This document shows, piece by piece, positions 1 to 9,157 of a DNA stretch of 64,000 bases. Source of the stretch: Clostridia bacterium (GTDB taxonomy: Bacteria > Bacillota_A > Clostridia > Oscillospirales > CAG-272); contig JAFTUD010000013.1 of NCBI GenBank assembly GCA_017466455.1, positions 69,583 through 133,582 on the forward strand, in the 5' to 3' direction. The notes under the pieces are model-generated. The model did no database searches. It saw only the letters and a program-made list of their open reading frames with translations, and was not told where the DNA came from. The translations under genes and the position numbers were made by a program. Position 1 is the first letter of the stretch; each line of letters starts with the position of its first letter.

Positions 1-546
1 ATATTCTCTTTTCGGGAGCTTATCTGCGCCCTCGATTGTGCCTGTATGGGTTCTGAAGAAGAACAGCATTTCGATAAAGCCCTTATTTAAGGAGATAAAC
101 TCCTCGGTATCTATCATTTGCATGATTTCTTCCTTTGTCGCCCATTTTATCGCCTGCACCTCGGTCGGCTGAATAACCACATCGCTAAGGTCAAGCTCGG
201 GCAGGACAAGCACATAGACATCGTTGAAGCCGTTTTCATACTTTATTGTCATATGCGGGCGAGTCCTTTCAAAGGAGTGTCGTATTCCAAGCTCCTCAAA
301 AAGCTCTCTTTCTATTCCCATTTGGCTCGTTTCTCCTGCTACGACACAGCCACCTGCGGAAATGTCCCAAAGATTTGCAAACGCGCGCTTTGTGCTTTGG
401 CGCTGTTGAATGAGCATCTTGCCCTCACCATTAAAGATTGCTACATGGACCGAAATGCGGTAGCGGTCCTCGGGGATTTTGTAGCCCCTTATCATTGTTT
501 CCCCCGTTTTTTGTCTGTTCATATCGTAAAGATCCCAAACTTCCAT
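1..546 (-). CDS. Nudix hydrolase, 3' end cut by window edge
   Basis: Nudix-family hydrolase, likely acting on a nucleoside diphosphate derivative or an isoprenoid-type pyrophosphate. The reading frame is open for 182 codons and runs off the left edge, so the C-terminus is missing. It starts at the ATG at 546, preceded by AAGGAGAG. The N-terminus (WDLYDMNRQKTGE) is typical of the IDI-like Nudix subgroup. The Nudix box is complete at residues 66-88: G66, E72, then R80-E81-L82 and E84-E85 before G87. All metal-binding positions are present. It is the last visible gene of a leftward run of small hydrolases, separated by about 145 bases from the gene upstream. The exact substrate cannot be told from sequence. 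Confidence 0.88.
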   Translation of the reverse strand, partial: MEVWDLYDMNRQKTGETMIRGYKIPEDRYRISVHVAIFNGEGKMLIQQRQSTKRAFANLWDISAGGCVVAGETSQMGIERELFEELGIRHSFERTRPHMTIKYENGFNDVYVLVLPELDLSDVVIQPTEVQAIKWATKEEIMQMIDTEEFISLNKGFIEMLFFFRTHTGTIEGADKLPKREY

Positions 547-691
547 ACTGCTCTCTCCTTTTCTTTTTTATGCTTTAAGCATACCGTATTCATACCCCCC
601 GTTGGTCACAAAACGGGTGACGAAATTCAAAGTTAAAACCACATTCTACGGAAGAAAAATTTTAGTTTATGTTAGCTTGAGGCAAAGCGCC

Positions 692-1069
692 TTAAACGAG
701 TTTAAAATACCAACCGCCCTCGGTATCGTAGGCAATCTCGGTCTCTACTCCGTAGGTTTCACCGATTTTGAGCTTTATAACATAGGTATAGTAACGAATG
801 TAGGCAACATCGTCAATGACTGCGACAAGTGCGGCTTCACAACCGTTTTTCCATGGCATTAGATAACTTATAGGATCTATCCATTGTATCGGGGCTCCGT
901 CCATTTCACTTAAAACATAGCGATGGACAACTCCATCACTCGGTCCGCCCGAATTAGAGCCACCTATTCCGTAATACCAAGTTCTAAATTGAACCTCTTT
1001 TGCGTTTTTGTTTCCCCTAATTAAAACTTTATCAAGCTTTTTGATTTCTTCATCGGTAATTTCTATCAT
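692..1069 (-). CDS. hypothetical protein, 125 aa
   Basis: I do not recognise this protein. The start is placed at the ATG at 1069 because AAAGGAGAAAACG lies directly before it; a longer version starting at 1099 has no ribosome site. It has an acidic, helical N-terminus (MIEITDEEIKKLDKVLIRG), a Gly/Ser-rich patch (GGSNSGGPSDGVVHRY, about residue 37), and a C-terminal part rich in beta-forming residues ending in GGWYFKLV. No signal peptide or membrane segment is visible. It sits 56 bases downstream of an EEP phosphatase gene in the same orientation and is probably co-transcribed with it. Confidence 0.7.
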   Translation of the reverse strand: MIEITDEEIKKLDKVLIRGNKNAKEVQFRTWYYGIGGSNSGGPSDGVVHRYVLSEMDGAPIQWIDPISYLMPWKNGCEAALVAVIDDVAYIRYYTYVIKLKIGETYGVETEIAYDTEGGWYFKLV

Positions 1070-1125
1070 CGTTTTCTCCTTTGTGTGTGACTTCAACACG
1101 GTTTGGTTTACAATGAAATCTTGCT

Positions 1126-1833
1126 TTAAAGCTCTATTATTGCAATATGCGGACGGTGGTCAGATGATATAACTTCGGGAATTTGCGCAAAGCTGACCGC
1201 TATATCCTTTGATGATAAGATGTAGTCGATTTTAATTCTCGGTGCATCGCTTGGGAACGAAGGTGTATTTTCGCAAAAGCCCGTTGCTGTATCGTTAAAG
1301 CGGTCAAAAAGCGGTTTTAATATAGGGCTTGACGGCTCTAAATTGAAATCGCCCATCAAGACACATTTTTCATCTCTTATATGCTTTAAAGCTTCCTTAA
1401 CTGCGTTTTCCTGTTCATCAGCTTCAAGACCGAAGTGGGTAACTATCACTCTTAGCCCGTTTTCAAGGTCGCACACAAGCACGCACCTTGTTTCGTAATA
1501 TCCCTTTGGGTTTGCTCTTGGATTTGGGTCGGGGATTATATGCGTTTTAACCTCTTTTATTTTGTAGCGCGACAAAATTCCGTTTCCGTATGGACCGTCG
1601 CTATCGTCTATCGCCTTAGCGAAATAGTGATTTTTAAGATCGGTCAGGTCGCTCAACCTCTTCGTTTGCGCTCCGTATTTTGCGCCCTTGCCCTCATCAA
1701 ACATTTCATTAAGTCCGACAATGTCCGCCCCTTGCTCCATTATAGTCTTTGCCATAAGGTCGTAATCTACCTTTCTTGCAAGATAGCCAAGACAGTGTTG
1801 AGTATTAAAGCTCATCAGCTTGATTTTAGTCAT
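1126..1833 (-). CDS. endonuclease/exonuclease/phosphatase (EEP) family protein
   Basis: Metal-dependent phosphodiesterase or phosphatase of the EEP (DNase I-like) fold, about 235 aa. The start at 1833 has the ribosome site AGGGAG and overlaps the end of the upstream HAD gene by 8 bases, suggesting translational coupling. Visible family motifs in order: MSFNTQHCLG at the N-terminus, the catalytic Glu in GLNEM, the catalytic region MGDFNLEPSS, and the C-terminal SSDHRPHIA (Asp-His pair). There is no signal peptide, so it should act in the cytoplasm. Whether it cleaves nucleic acid, a sugar phosphate or a phospholipid is not visible. Confidence 0.88.
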   Translation of the reverse strand: MTKIKLMSFNTQHCLGYLARKVDYDLMAKTIMEQGADIVGLNEMFDEGKGAKYGAQTKRLSDLTDLKNHYFAKAIDDSDGPYGNGILSRYKIKEVKTHIIPDPNPRANPKGYYETRCVLVCDLENGLRVIVTHFGLEADEQENAVKEALKHIRDEKCVLMGDFNLEPSSPILKPLFDRFNDTATGFCENTPSFPSDAPRIKIDYILSSKDIAVSFAQIPEVISSDHRPHIAIIEL

Positions 1834-2731
1834 TTTTATCTCCCTTTGCCTCTTTTTTGTTTTCAAAATGAATTCCTTCAAGTCGCTCGTTTGCGACTGT
1901 GCGCTCAATTATCGCCTTTACGAGCTTATCAAGCTCACTGCCCTCGGAATAATCCGCCTCGGCAAAGTATTTTATACGGTTCTCATTCAGCATTTTATAG
2001 ACACGCCCCTTATCCCTTGTGTCGGGATTATACACGCCGATTGAGTGCCCGCCGTAGGAGTTTACGAGCTTCATACACGGAATATCGGTTGCACTGTCGC
2101 CGAGGTAAACGATGTTTCTGAACGGCACTCTTATTTGCTCGGGGGCGAAGAAGTCGTTTACCGCGGGGTCGTTTACATCAAGCACGCCCTTTTGAATTCT
2201 GAAAAGGAACTGCGTTTTATTTGTGTAATTTACGATTTGCGCGGGCCACTCGGCAACGCCCCTGTCGTTATAATAAAAGGAGCTTGCATAAATGCGCTCA
2301 AAGGCTCCCTGTCTTGCGACAAGCGTGCCCTCAATCATTTCCTTCAGTCCCGATGAGATTATGTAATGCTCAACCGTAACTCCGCGAGCCCTGCCGAACT
2401 CCCTTATGCGCTCAAACCATGTGTCAACGCCCTTGAAAAGCGCGACCCGTGAGCCGTATTCTGCAAGAGTTTTCTTGGTGAAGACGAGATTTCCCTCAGC
2501 CTCCTTAACCATTTTGAGCATATAGGCGGAGTTGTTGTCCATTTCGTTCTCCTCGGCGAGAATGTTGGTTTCGTGCCAGAAGCGGTCAACATCAAAGCCT
2601 ACGGACTGAATATAGCCCTGCGCCTGCATATCATCGGGGGACAGGGTTTTATCAAAATCATAGCAAATTGCCAAAACGGGCGCATCGCCCTTCGTCCTTC
2701 TCTCGAATGGGATTTTATCAAGCCTTTCCAT
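1826..2731 (-). CDS. HAD-family phosphatase (phosphoserine phosphatase-like)
   Basis: Haloacid-dehalogenase-type phosphatase of 301 aa. Motif I is DFDKTLSPDD (about residues 25-34), where the first Asp is the nucleophile; motif II is HYIISSG; motif IV is YLGDSATDIPCMK. A large cap domain lies between motifs I and II. AAGGAGAAAAT precedes the ATG. The 3' end overlaps the EEP gene by 8 bases and the 5' end lies about 50 bases from the SGNH gene, so the three probably form one operon. The substrate is unknown. Confidence 0.88.
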   Translation of the reverse strand: MERLDKIPFERRTKGDAPVLAICYDFDKTLSPDDMQAQGYIQSVGFDVDRFWHETNILAEENEMDNNSAYMLKMVKEAEGNLVFTKKTLAEYGSRVALFKGVDTWFERIREFGRARGVTVEHYIISSGLKEMIEGTLVARQGAFERIYASSFYYNDRGVAEWPAQIVNYTNKTQFLFRIQKGVLDVNDPAVNDFFAPEQIRVPFRNIVYLGDSATDIPCMKLVNSYGGHSIGVYNPDTRDKGRVYKMLNENRIKYFAEADYSEGSELDKLVKAIIERTVANERLEGIHFENKKEAKGDKND

Positions 2732-2781
2732 ATTTTCTCCTTAATTTTTTGTAAATCGTGATTTTAGCGACACATCACCCG

Positions 2782-3774
2782 TCAAAAGCCGACTTCCTCT
2801 ATCCTTTTTATCAGTCCCTCGGCAAGGGATAGCGTGCCGTTTTCATTTGGATGAACGCCGTCGGCAAAATACGCGTTGTCGTGCGGAACAAGCTCAAAGC
2901 CGTCAACGAGAGTAATGTTATCGTATTTTGCGCATTCTCTTGCGATAATACCACGGCACCAGTCAAGGCGGGCATAGTCGGTATTTCGATCCTTCCACAG
3001 CGGAGTTATGCTGATTGTAGGCACATGTCCGTAGATTTTATTAAATTTCTCGTAAAATTCAACAACTGCCCTTTCGTAGTCATAGCCCATTTCAAGGCAT
3101 GAGATATCATCATAATTTGTGCCGAGGAATACGATGATTTTATCGGGGGCAAATTCCTCAAGCGGAAGCATTTCAAGGTCGCACGGCTCATAGCGGTAGC
3201 CACCTACGCCCTGCACAAGCGCATTATAGCCCATTTGACGGCACAGGATATTCGCATACGACATTGAGGAATGCTCGGGCCCTGCGCCCTGTGTGATTGA
3301 ATCGCCTATTATAAGTAGCCTTTCTCCCTCGCTCTTGGTTGGGGTGACATCAGCGCTTACGGTGAAGCTCTTTATTGAAAATTCGCTCTCGCAGGGCAGA
3401 TATATTCTTATGACATTGCCACCCTTCATACATCTTTCAGAGATTGAGATTTCAATTTTGCCCGTCAGATTTTCGCCTATTTTATAGCTATCAATAAGCC
3501 ATTCATCAATATATGTATCAACCGTATTGCTTCTTTCGTGTGAGCATGATGCCTTATATTCAAACGAAATATCAACCGCCGTGGCTTTAAATTCAAGGTA
3601 AATTCCGCCGTCAAAGCGCGCCCTCATTCTCCAGCCCCAGTCATACTCCTCTCTTGCCATATAGTCAATTTGCGACCTTGTGTAGCGGAAGGGGGTGAAA
3701 AAGCCGTCCTTAAAATCATAGCATACTGCACCCTTACAAAGGGCGAAAAGCTCCTTTTCGTTTAATGTCTTCAT
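2782..3774 (-). CDS. SGNH/GDSL-family esterase
   Basis: Two-domain carbohydrate-esterase-like SGNH hydrolase, 330 aa from the chosen start (3774, preceded by CGGAGAAC). The N-terminal 140 or so residues look like a beta-rich jelly-roll domain. The catalytic domain begins at LLIIGDSITQGAG (nucleophile Ser in GDS). Block III is FLGTNYDD, and the C-terminal DGVHPNENG gives the Asp and His of the triad. No signal peptide, so it probably deacetylates oligosaccharides after uptake. It is the first gene of a leftward operon with its own promoter just upstream. Confidence 0.88.
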   Translation of the reverse strand: MKTLNEKELFALCKGAVCYDFKDGFFTPFRYTRSQIDYMAREEYDWGWRMRARFDGGIYLEFKATAVDISFEYKASCSHERSNTVDTYIDEWLIDSYKIGENLTGKIEISISERCMKGGNVIRIYLPCESEFSIKSFTVSADVTPTKSEGERLLIIGDSITQGAGPEHSSMSYANILCRQMGYNALVQGVGGYRYEPCDLEMLPLEEFAPDKIIVFLGTNYDDISCLEMGYDYERAVVEFYEKFNKIYGHVPTISITPLWKDRNTDYARLDWCRGIIARECAKYDNITLVDGFELVPHDNAYFADGVHPNENGTLSLAEGLIKRIEEVGF

Positions 3775-3833
3775 TTTTGTTCTCCGTTTTCTTGAATTGA
3801 TTTTGTGCTTTTGCATTACAATTTGCTAATCTT

Positions 3834-3863
3834 AGTATACCATACGCCCCTTAAAAAAGTCAA
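3834..3863 (-). promoter_or_regulatory. sigma-A type promoter for the SGNH operon
   Basis: On the minus strand TTGACT, an 18-base spacer, and TATACT lie 60 bases ahead of the SGNH start. Inferred from sequence only. Confidence 0.65.
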
Positions 3864-3891
3864 CCGATACGCGCGCATTTATGTATTTATA

Positions 3892-3920
3892 TTGACATTT
3901 TTTGACCTTAGTGATAAAAT
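3892..3920 (+). promoter_or_regulatory. sigma-A type promoter
   Basis: TTGACA, 17-base spacer, TAAAAT, ahead of the transglutaminase-like gene. It is back to back with the SGNH promoter. Confidence 0.75.
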
Positions 3921-3955
3921 TGTCTTAACAGCGAATTATGCCTTGGGGGTGGGTT

Positions 3956-5050
3956 ATGATGGATTTACTGCTTGATACAAGATATTTTTACAATAATACT
4001 CTAAGCGATCAGGAAAAACGGCTTTACCGCTTTATGGCATCTCTGCTTCTTGAGCGCAGGTACAAATTTTACTATGTCATTGACCCTGCGCTTCTTCCCG
4101 ATGACAAAAGCCCCGAGATTCCGAGGTTTTTTCTCTCCTTCGGTCCGAGCGATGAGTCCTGCGACCTTGAAAAAACGATTGAGGCGCTACACTGGGATTT
4201 CCCCGAAATATTTTACGCAAACGCGCTATTTTTTGAGGTAGACTCCGACTATCTTGTTCATCTTGGCGGTAAGAGAATGCCCGTTTACACAGATAAGGAG
4301 ATTGATGAAATCAGCAGGGCGCTACACGCGCTTTCGCACCGCTTTGACTTGATTTCCGATGAATTTGAGCTTGAGCTTGCGGTGCATGATTACATCACGC
4401 GCGAGTTTGATTATGATGACCTTGTCGATGAGCGCACGGGGCGTGAGTATAAGGAGTGCTTTAATGTTGTTGGGCTTATCAAAAGGGGCGTTGGCGTATG
4501 CGGTGCGCTATCGTTTCTTATGCAGTTTATTTTGCAGCAGCACGGCATTACGGTTGCGAATATCGTTAAAGCGCTTGCCGATGATGATGAGATTTACCAC
4601 TCTTGGCTTGCGGTGCGAATTGACGGAAAATTTTATCATGTTGATATAACCTTTGATGAGGCGGAATCGACCTCGCCCGATGAACCGCAATACACGAGCT
4701 TTAATATCACCGATGATGAGATTTTTGAAACGCACGGCGCGCTCGGCGATGCTTATCCGAATATCGTTTGTAACAGCATTGACGCAAATTACTATGTAAG
4801 GAAGGGGCTTTATTTTAAGACGGCTGAGGCTCTTATTCAAGCGATGAAGGACTTTATTTTCAGATACAGGGACTCATCAAGGGATACGCTATACTTCTAC
4901 TTCCGCACTCCGCACATTACAGAGGCAAGAGAGATTACCGCTAAGCTTAAAGAGGTTGCGGAGTATGCCAAGGAGCTTGGAATTACATTCCGTGATATTG
5001 AGGTGGGAGTCAACTCGCACGGATACGGGGCAGTTTCCTTTTTGATGTAA
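3956..5050 (+). CDS. transglutaminase-like domain protein
   Basis: Cytoplasmic protein of about 364 aa with a transglutaminase-like cysteine-protease core. The Cys is in GVGVCGALSFL, the His in YHSWLAVRIDG and the Asp in YHVDITFDEA, in the usual Cys-His-Asp order and spacing. The N-terminal third and C-terminal 80 residues are not recognised. I chose the ATG at 3956 (GGGGGTGGGTT just before it) over the ATG at 3938. No signal peptide or transmembrane segment is seen. Such bacterial proteins are usually proteases or peptidases rather than cross-linking enzymes; the substrate is unknown. Confidence 0.82.
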   Translation: MMDLLLDTRYFYNNTLSDQEKRLYRFMASLLLERRYKFYYVIDPALLPDDKSPEIPRFFLSFGPSDESCDLEKTIEALHWDFPEIFYANALFFEVDSDYLVHLGGKRMPVYTDKEIDEISRALHALSHRFDLISDEFELELAVHDYITREFDYDDLVDERTGREYKECFNVVGLIKRGVGVCGALSFLMQFILQQHGITVANIVKALADDDEIYHSWLAVRIDGKFYHVDITFDEAESTSPDEPQYTSFNITDDEIFETHGALGDAYPNIVCNSIDANYYVRKGLYFKTAEALIQAMKDFIFRYRDSSRDTLYFYFRTPHITEAREITAKLKEVAEYAKELGITFRDIEVGVNSHGYGAVSFLM

Positions 5051-5057
5051 ATATGAC

Positions 5058-5086
5058 TTGAAATAATTTTTATTGTGTGATAAAAT
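5058..5086 (+). promoter_or_regulatory. sigma-A type promoter
   Basis: TTGAAA, 17-base spacer, TAAAAT, ahead of the FGGY kinase. Confidence 0.72.
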
Positions 5087-5137
5087 AGGAATAGTTAAAA
5101 AATCAGCACCTGCTGTTAAGTAAAAGAGGACAAAAAT

Positions 5138-6673
5138 ATGAAGAAGATTTTGGGAATTGAGCTTGGCTCAACGAGAATTAAGTCGGTTTTGATTGATGAG
5201 AGCGCGGGCGTTATCGCTCAGGGCGCCTTCGACTGGGAAAATAAGCTTGAAAACGGGCTTTGGACCTACTCGCTTGATGATGTTTGGAACGGTATTCAAG
5301 CGTCATACAGGGCTCTTTGCGACAATTTCGGCACGCCTATTGAGTCGCTTGACGCGATAGGAATTTCCGCAATGATGCACGGATATCTTGCGTTTGACAA
5401 GGACGACAATTTGCTCGTTCCGTTCAGAACCTGGAGAAATACGAACACTGCGCAGGCATCAAGCGAGCTTACCGAGGCTATCGGCTTTAATATGCCTCAA
5501 AGATGGAGTGGCTCACACTTCTATCAAGCGGTGCTGAATAAAGAGGAGCATGTAGATAAGGTTACCTTCCTTACAACTCTTGCCGGCTATGTTCACTGGA
5601 AGCTAACAGGCGAAAGAGTGCTTGGCGTTGGCGATGCGTCGGGAATGTTCCCTGTTATAAACGGCGATTACGACAAGGACAGAATTAAGATTTACAATGA
5701 GTGCCTTAAGAAGCACGGTGTTGACAAGGACCTTTATGCTTTGCTTCCGAAATCGTTAAAGGCAGGACAGGACGCAGGCAGGCTTACCGAGGCGGGAGCA
5801 AGGCTTCTTGACCCAACGGGCACGCTTAAGGCAGGCTGTCCGCTTTGCCCACCCGAGGGTGATGCGGGAACAGGCATGACCGCGACTAATGCGGTGCGCC
5901 CACGCACGGGAAATGTAAGCGCAGGAACAAGCGCGTTTGCAATGGTGGTGCTTGAAAAGCCACTTTCAAGAGTTAATTCAATGATAGATGTCGTTGCAAC
6001 TCCGTCGGGTGATACGGTTGCTATGGTACACGCAAACAACTTCACCTGCGAAATCAACGCTTGGACTAACCTCTTTGAGGAGCTTCTCGTTCTTGCAGGG
6101 GTGAATATGCACAAGGGCAAGCTTTTTGATATGCTTTATGAAATCTCGGCAAAGAGCGATGATGACATAGGCGGACTTGTTGGCTACAACTTCCTTTCGG
6201 GCGAGCCTATTGTTGAGCTTGAAACGGGTGTGCCTATGATTGCAAGAATGCCAAGCGGTAAGCTGACGCTTGCGAACTTTATGCAGATGCAGCTCTACTC
6301 CGCACTCGGCGCTATGAGCATCGGTATGGAAATTCTTGATGAGGAAAATGTCCAAATTGAGGAAATTTGCGGTCACGGCGGATTTTTCAAAACTCCGTTT
6401 ATCGGCGCAAATGCAATGAGCGCAGCGCTCGGTTGTCCTATCACCGTTATGAAAAATGCGGGAGAGGGTGGCGCTTGGGGCGTGGCACTGCTCGCGCTTT
6501 ATATGACAAAATCGGGCGTATCGCTTGAAAAATTCCTTGATGAAATCTTTGCAAGCGCCGAAAAGGAGCGCACGGTTGCTTCAAGTGAGGAAAAGGCGAA
6601 GTTTGCTACCTTTATGAAATCATACAAGGCAGGTCTTGCGGTTGAGAAAAGGGCGACCGAGGCATTTAACTAA
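5138..6673 (+). CDS. FGGY-family carbohydrate kinase
   Basis: Sugar kinase of 511 aa that would phosphorylate a pentulose or related sugar using ATP. The N-terminal phosphate motif is GIELGSTRIKSVLID; GISAMMHGYLAF follows in the first domain; PPEGDAGTGMTATN and GNVSAGTSAFAMV mark the second actin-like domain; ICGHGGFFKTP and GEGGAWGVALLA are near the C-terminus. Length suits xylulokinase or ribulokinase, but the substrate specificity cannot be assigned. AGAGGAC precedes the ATG. It is monocistronic, ended by a hairpin shared with the convergent activase gene. In this glycan-rich neighbourhood it may act on a released pentose. Confidence 0.87.
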   Translation: MKKILGIELGSTRIKSVLIDESAGVIAQGAFDWENKLENGLWTYSLDDVWNGIQASYRALCDNFGTPIESLDAIGISAMMHGYLAFDKDDNLLVPFRTWRNTNTAQASSELTEAIGFNMPQRWSGSHFYQAVLNKEEHVDKVTFLTTLAGYVHWKLTGERVLGVGDASGMFPVINGDYDKDRIKIYNECLKKHGVDKDLYALLPKSLKAGQDAGRLTEAGARLLDPTGTLKAGCPLCPPEGDAGTGMTATNAVRPRTGNVSAGTSAFAMVVLEKPLSRVNSMIDVVATPSGDTVAMVHANNFTCEINAWTNLFEELLVLAGVNMHKGKLFDMLYEISAKSDDDIGGLVGYNFLSGEPIVELETGVPMIARMPSGKLTLANFMQMQLYSALGAMSIGMEILDEENVQIEEICGHGGFFKTPFIGANAMSAALGCPITVMKNAGEGGAWGVALLALYMTKSGVSLEKFLDEIFASAEKERTVASSEEKAKFATFMKSYKAGLAVEKRATEAFN

Positions 6674-6694
6674 GCAATAATATTTTTACAAAGC

Positions 6695-6722
6695 AAAAGG
6701 ATAGCGTTTCGCTATCCTTTTC
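6695..6722. terminator. bidirectional rho-independent terminator
   Basis: Stem AAAAGGATAGC / GCTATCCTTTT with a five-base loop lies between two converging genes, with A and T runs on both sides. Confidence 0.85.
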
Positions 6723-6725
6723 TTT

Positions 6726-7616
6726 TTATTTAGTTAAAAATTCCCTTATTTGCTCAAATTTTTCCTTGGGGAGCTTTTCAAAGAGGCATGGCTCTTTTCC
6801 GAGTGCTTCGTATTTATGCAGTCCCATTTCGTGGTATGGAAGTACCTCAATTTTTGAGTAGCTTATTTTGGTAAGGATTGCCTTTATTTTTTCAAGCTCC
6901 TCTATATCATCGTTTACTCCCGAAATTATCGGAATGCGAATGCAAATATCCTTACCTGTGTCGCTAAGCCTTCTTAAATTTTCAAGAATTAGCGTATTTT
7001 TTGCGCCTGTGAAGATTTCGTGGCGCTCGGGGCTTGCGCATTTTATATCATAAAGGAAGGTATCGGTATAGGGCAAGACGCGCTCAATGCTCTGCCACGG
7101 TACATTACCTGCTGTGTCAATGGCGGTATTTATTCCTACCCTTTTACATAGCTTCAGAAGCTCACAAACGAAATCAATTTGCAAAAGTGGCTCGCCACCG
7201 CTGAGGGTAACTCCACCGCCCATTAGCTCAAAGGCTTGCTTTTCGTGAAGGATTTTGGCAAAAAGCCCCTCAACCGAGTAGCGCCTTCCGCACACATCTC
7301 TTGCTTGCTCGGGGCAAAAAATGCTACAAGTATCACACAGATTGCACCTTTTTGTAAGAGTGACGGGCATCGGCTTATCGGGATTTACCTCGGGGATTAT
7401 GCGCATTTTAATCGCGTCTTTTGAGCAAAGCTCGGCGCATTTTCCGCACGAAATACACTTGCTCGGATAAAAAAGCAATTCCCTTTGCGCGCTTATGCCC
7501 TCGGGGTTGTGACACCATTTGCAATCAAGGTTACAACCTTTGAAGAAAATCGCCATTCGCACTCCGTCGCCATCGACAAATGAACCGCTTTGAATATCAA
7601 ACACTGTCGCTGTCAT
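6726..7616 (-). CDS. glycyl-radical enzyme activating protein (radical SAM)
   Basis: Radical-SAM activase of 296 aa that installs a glycyl radical on a partner enzyme. The SAM-cluster motif is CNLDCKWCHNPEG (CxxxCxxC, residues about 29-36). Two ferredoxin-type 4Fe-4S sites follow: CISCGKCAELC and CNLCDTCSIFC. GGVTLSGGEPLLQ matches the SAM-binding region. The extra ferredoxin insert is typical of activases for dehydratase-, lyase- or decarboxylase-type glycyl-radical enzymes rather than classic pyruvate formate-lyase activase. No glycyl-radical enzyme gene is in this window, so the partner must lie elsewhere. The start overlaps the upstream peptidase gene by 20 bases. Confidence 0.9.
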   Translation of the reverse strand: MTATVFDIQSGSFVDGDGVRMAIFFKGCNLDCKWCHNPEGISAQRELLFYPSKCISCGKCAELCSKDAIKMRIIPEVNPDKPMPVTLTKRCNLCDTCSIFCPEQARDVCGRRYSVEGLFAKILHEKQAFELMGGGVTLSGGEPLLQIDFVCELLKLCKRVGINTAIDTAGNVPWQSIERVLPYTDTFLYDIKCASPERHEIFTGAKNTLILENLRRLSDTGKDICIRIPIISGVNDDIEELEKIKAILTKISYSKIEVLPYHEMGLHKYEALGKEPCLFEKLPKEKFEQIREFLTK

Positions 7617-8994
7617 ATCTTATTACCATACGCGAGACTAATTCAAGCGCCTTTAAAAATCCGTTTATGCTTATGTTTTCATCGGGTTTGTGACAACCGC
7701 CGTGACCTGATGGCAAATTGTGGTTTGTGTGTTCAAGTGTCATTCCGACCTCAATCGCATTTGGCAAGTATCTTGAATATGTCCCACCTGCGCTAATTCT
7801 CGGCTCGGCACTCATATTGCCCGTATATTCTCTATACTCCGCCATTGTGGAAAGGACAATTTGCGCGTCCTTATCAATCGCGTTTGGCTCTCCGTCCTTT
7901 ATAACTTCGTAGGAAATTTGATGTTTTTCAAACACAGGGGCTATTGTATTGAGGATTTTTTCCTTGTTCAATGATTTTCCGTATCTCATATCAAGGGTGA
8001 AACCGAGTTTATTATTCTTTACCCAAACCATTCCGTTTGTGAGTGTTGTTTTGCCGAAAACACTATCCTCACTTTTAAGTCCTACGCATGATGCGTCGTG
8101 AGTTGTAAGAAGGTCGCAAATTAGGGAAAGCGAATTTTTATCCTCGCTATCAAAACCATTCGCACCGAGAAGTGCTGACAAAATTATTCCGCCACCGTTT
8201 TTTGTTCCCTCGGGATTTGCTCCGTGGGCGGAAATTCCCTTTGCATAAATTACAATTTCATCACCCTGTCTTTGTGCGCTTATCTCACCGTTAGCCAAAA
8301 GACTTTCATATAGGTCGGGATTATACTTCACCCTTGCGCTTGCACATTCAAGAATAATATTCACCGCATCACCGCCATTTAAGTCGTAGACGGTGTTTAA
8401 TTTTTTGTTCAGCGTGCAAACGAGCCAAAGCATACCTTTATCGCCAAGATGTGTAGGAAATCCCGAGTCGATAACGATTGATGCGCTTGGGGGAGTGTGC
8501 GTTTTTAAGTAGTTTCGAACATCTTGCATACTCGTTTCCTCATTTGCTCCCGTAAAGGCGACAACGGTTGACTTTGTCGGCAAGTTAAGTTCCTTTATCA
8601 TTTTCATAATGTAAAGTGCGATAACTACCGCGCCCTTATCATCACTTGAACCTCTACCGAAAAGCGCACCGTCTTTTATAAGCGGACAAAACGGCTCTGT
8701 AACAATCCATTCTCCAAGCGGTGGGACAACATCGGCATGAGCGAAAAGACCGATACTATTCTCGCTCTTCCCTACAAGGGTGCTAATGGCGTAATCCTCG
8801 TATTTTTGCGACTTAAATCCGTTTTTCTCGAACAAATCGCACACATAGTCAAGGATTTCATCATTTTTCTCGCCCGAAATTGACGGGATTTTAACAAGGT
8901 CGCAAAGGGTGTTTATGATTTCTTCCCTGTGTGACTCAATATAGTCCTTGATTTTTGACTTTATTTCCTTGAATTCTTCACTCGATATTCTCAT
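7597..8994 (-). CDS. M20 family dipeptidase (Sapep/PepV-like)
   Basis: Zinc-dependent aminoacyl dipeptidase, 465 aa, acting on cytoplasmic di- and oligopeptides. Visible metal-site motifs in order: LFAHADVVPP (HxD), GRGSSDDKGAV (bridging Asp), FTGANEETSM (catalytic Glu-Glu), VIDSGFPTHLG, and C-terminal NHNLPSGHGGCHKPDE (last His). The N-terminal KIPSISGE is typical of the family. The length and the insert between the two halves match PepV/Sapep enzymes. It overlaps the downstream activase gene by 20 bases, so the two are co-transcribed although no metabolic link is obvious. Confidence 0.9.
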   Translation of the reverse strand: MRISSEEFKEIKSKIKDYIESHREEIINTLCDLVKIPSISGEKNDEILDYVCDLFEKNGFKSQKYEDYAISTLVGKSENSIGLFAHADVVPPLGEWIVTEPFCPLIKDGALFGRGSSDDKGAVVIALYIMKMIKELNLPTKSTVVAFTGANEETSMQDVRNYLKTHTPPSASIVIDSGFPTHLGDKGMLWLVCTLNKKLNTVYDLNGGDAVNIILECASARVKYNPDLYESLLANGEISAQRQGDEIVIYAKGISAHGANPEGTKNGGGIILSALLGANGFDSEDKNSLSLICDLLTTHDASCVGLKSEDSVFGKTTLTNGMVWVKNNKLGFTLDMRYGKSLNKEKILNTIAPVFEKHQISYEVIKDGEPNAIDKDAQIVLSTMAEYREYTGNMSAEPRISAGGTYSRYLPNAIEVGMTLEHTNHNLPSGHGGCHKPDENISINGFLKALELVSRMVIRYDSDSV

Positions 8995-9098
8995 TTCTAT
9001 TTTTTATGCTCCGTTCTCCCTATGATATCGTTTTGAATGCTCTTTTTACTATTGTAACACAAAAGGATTTGCTTGTGTTGGTTTTTTTGAAAATAGTA

Positions 9099-9127
9099 TT
9101 GAAAAGCCCTTGGCTTTTTTGTATAAT
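9099..9127 (+). promoter_or_regulatory. sigma-A type promoter
   Basis: TTGAAA, 17-base spacer, TATAAT, 30 bases ahead of the GH5-like gene. The spacer holds a small inverted repeat, AAAAGCC / GGCTTTTTT. Confidence 0.78.
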
Positions 9128-9157
9128 GAAATTATAAAGGATTACTTGGGGGTAATT

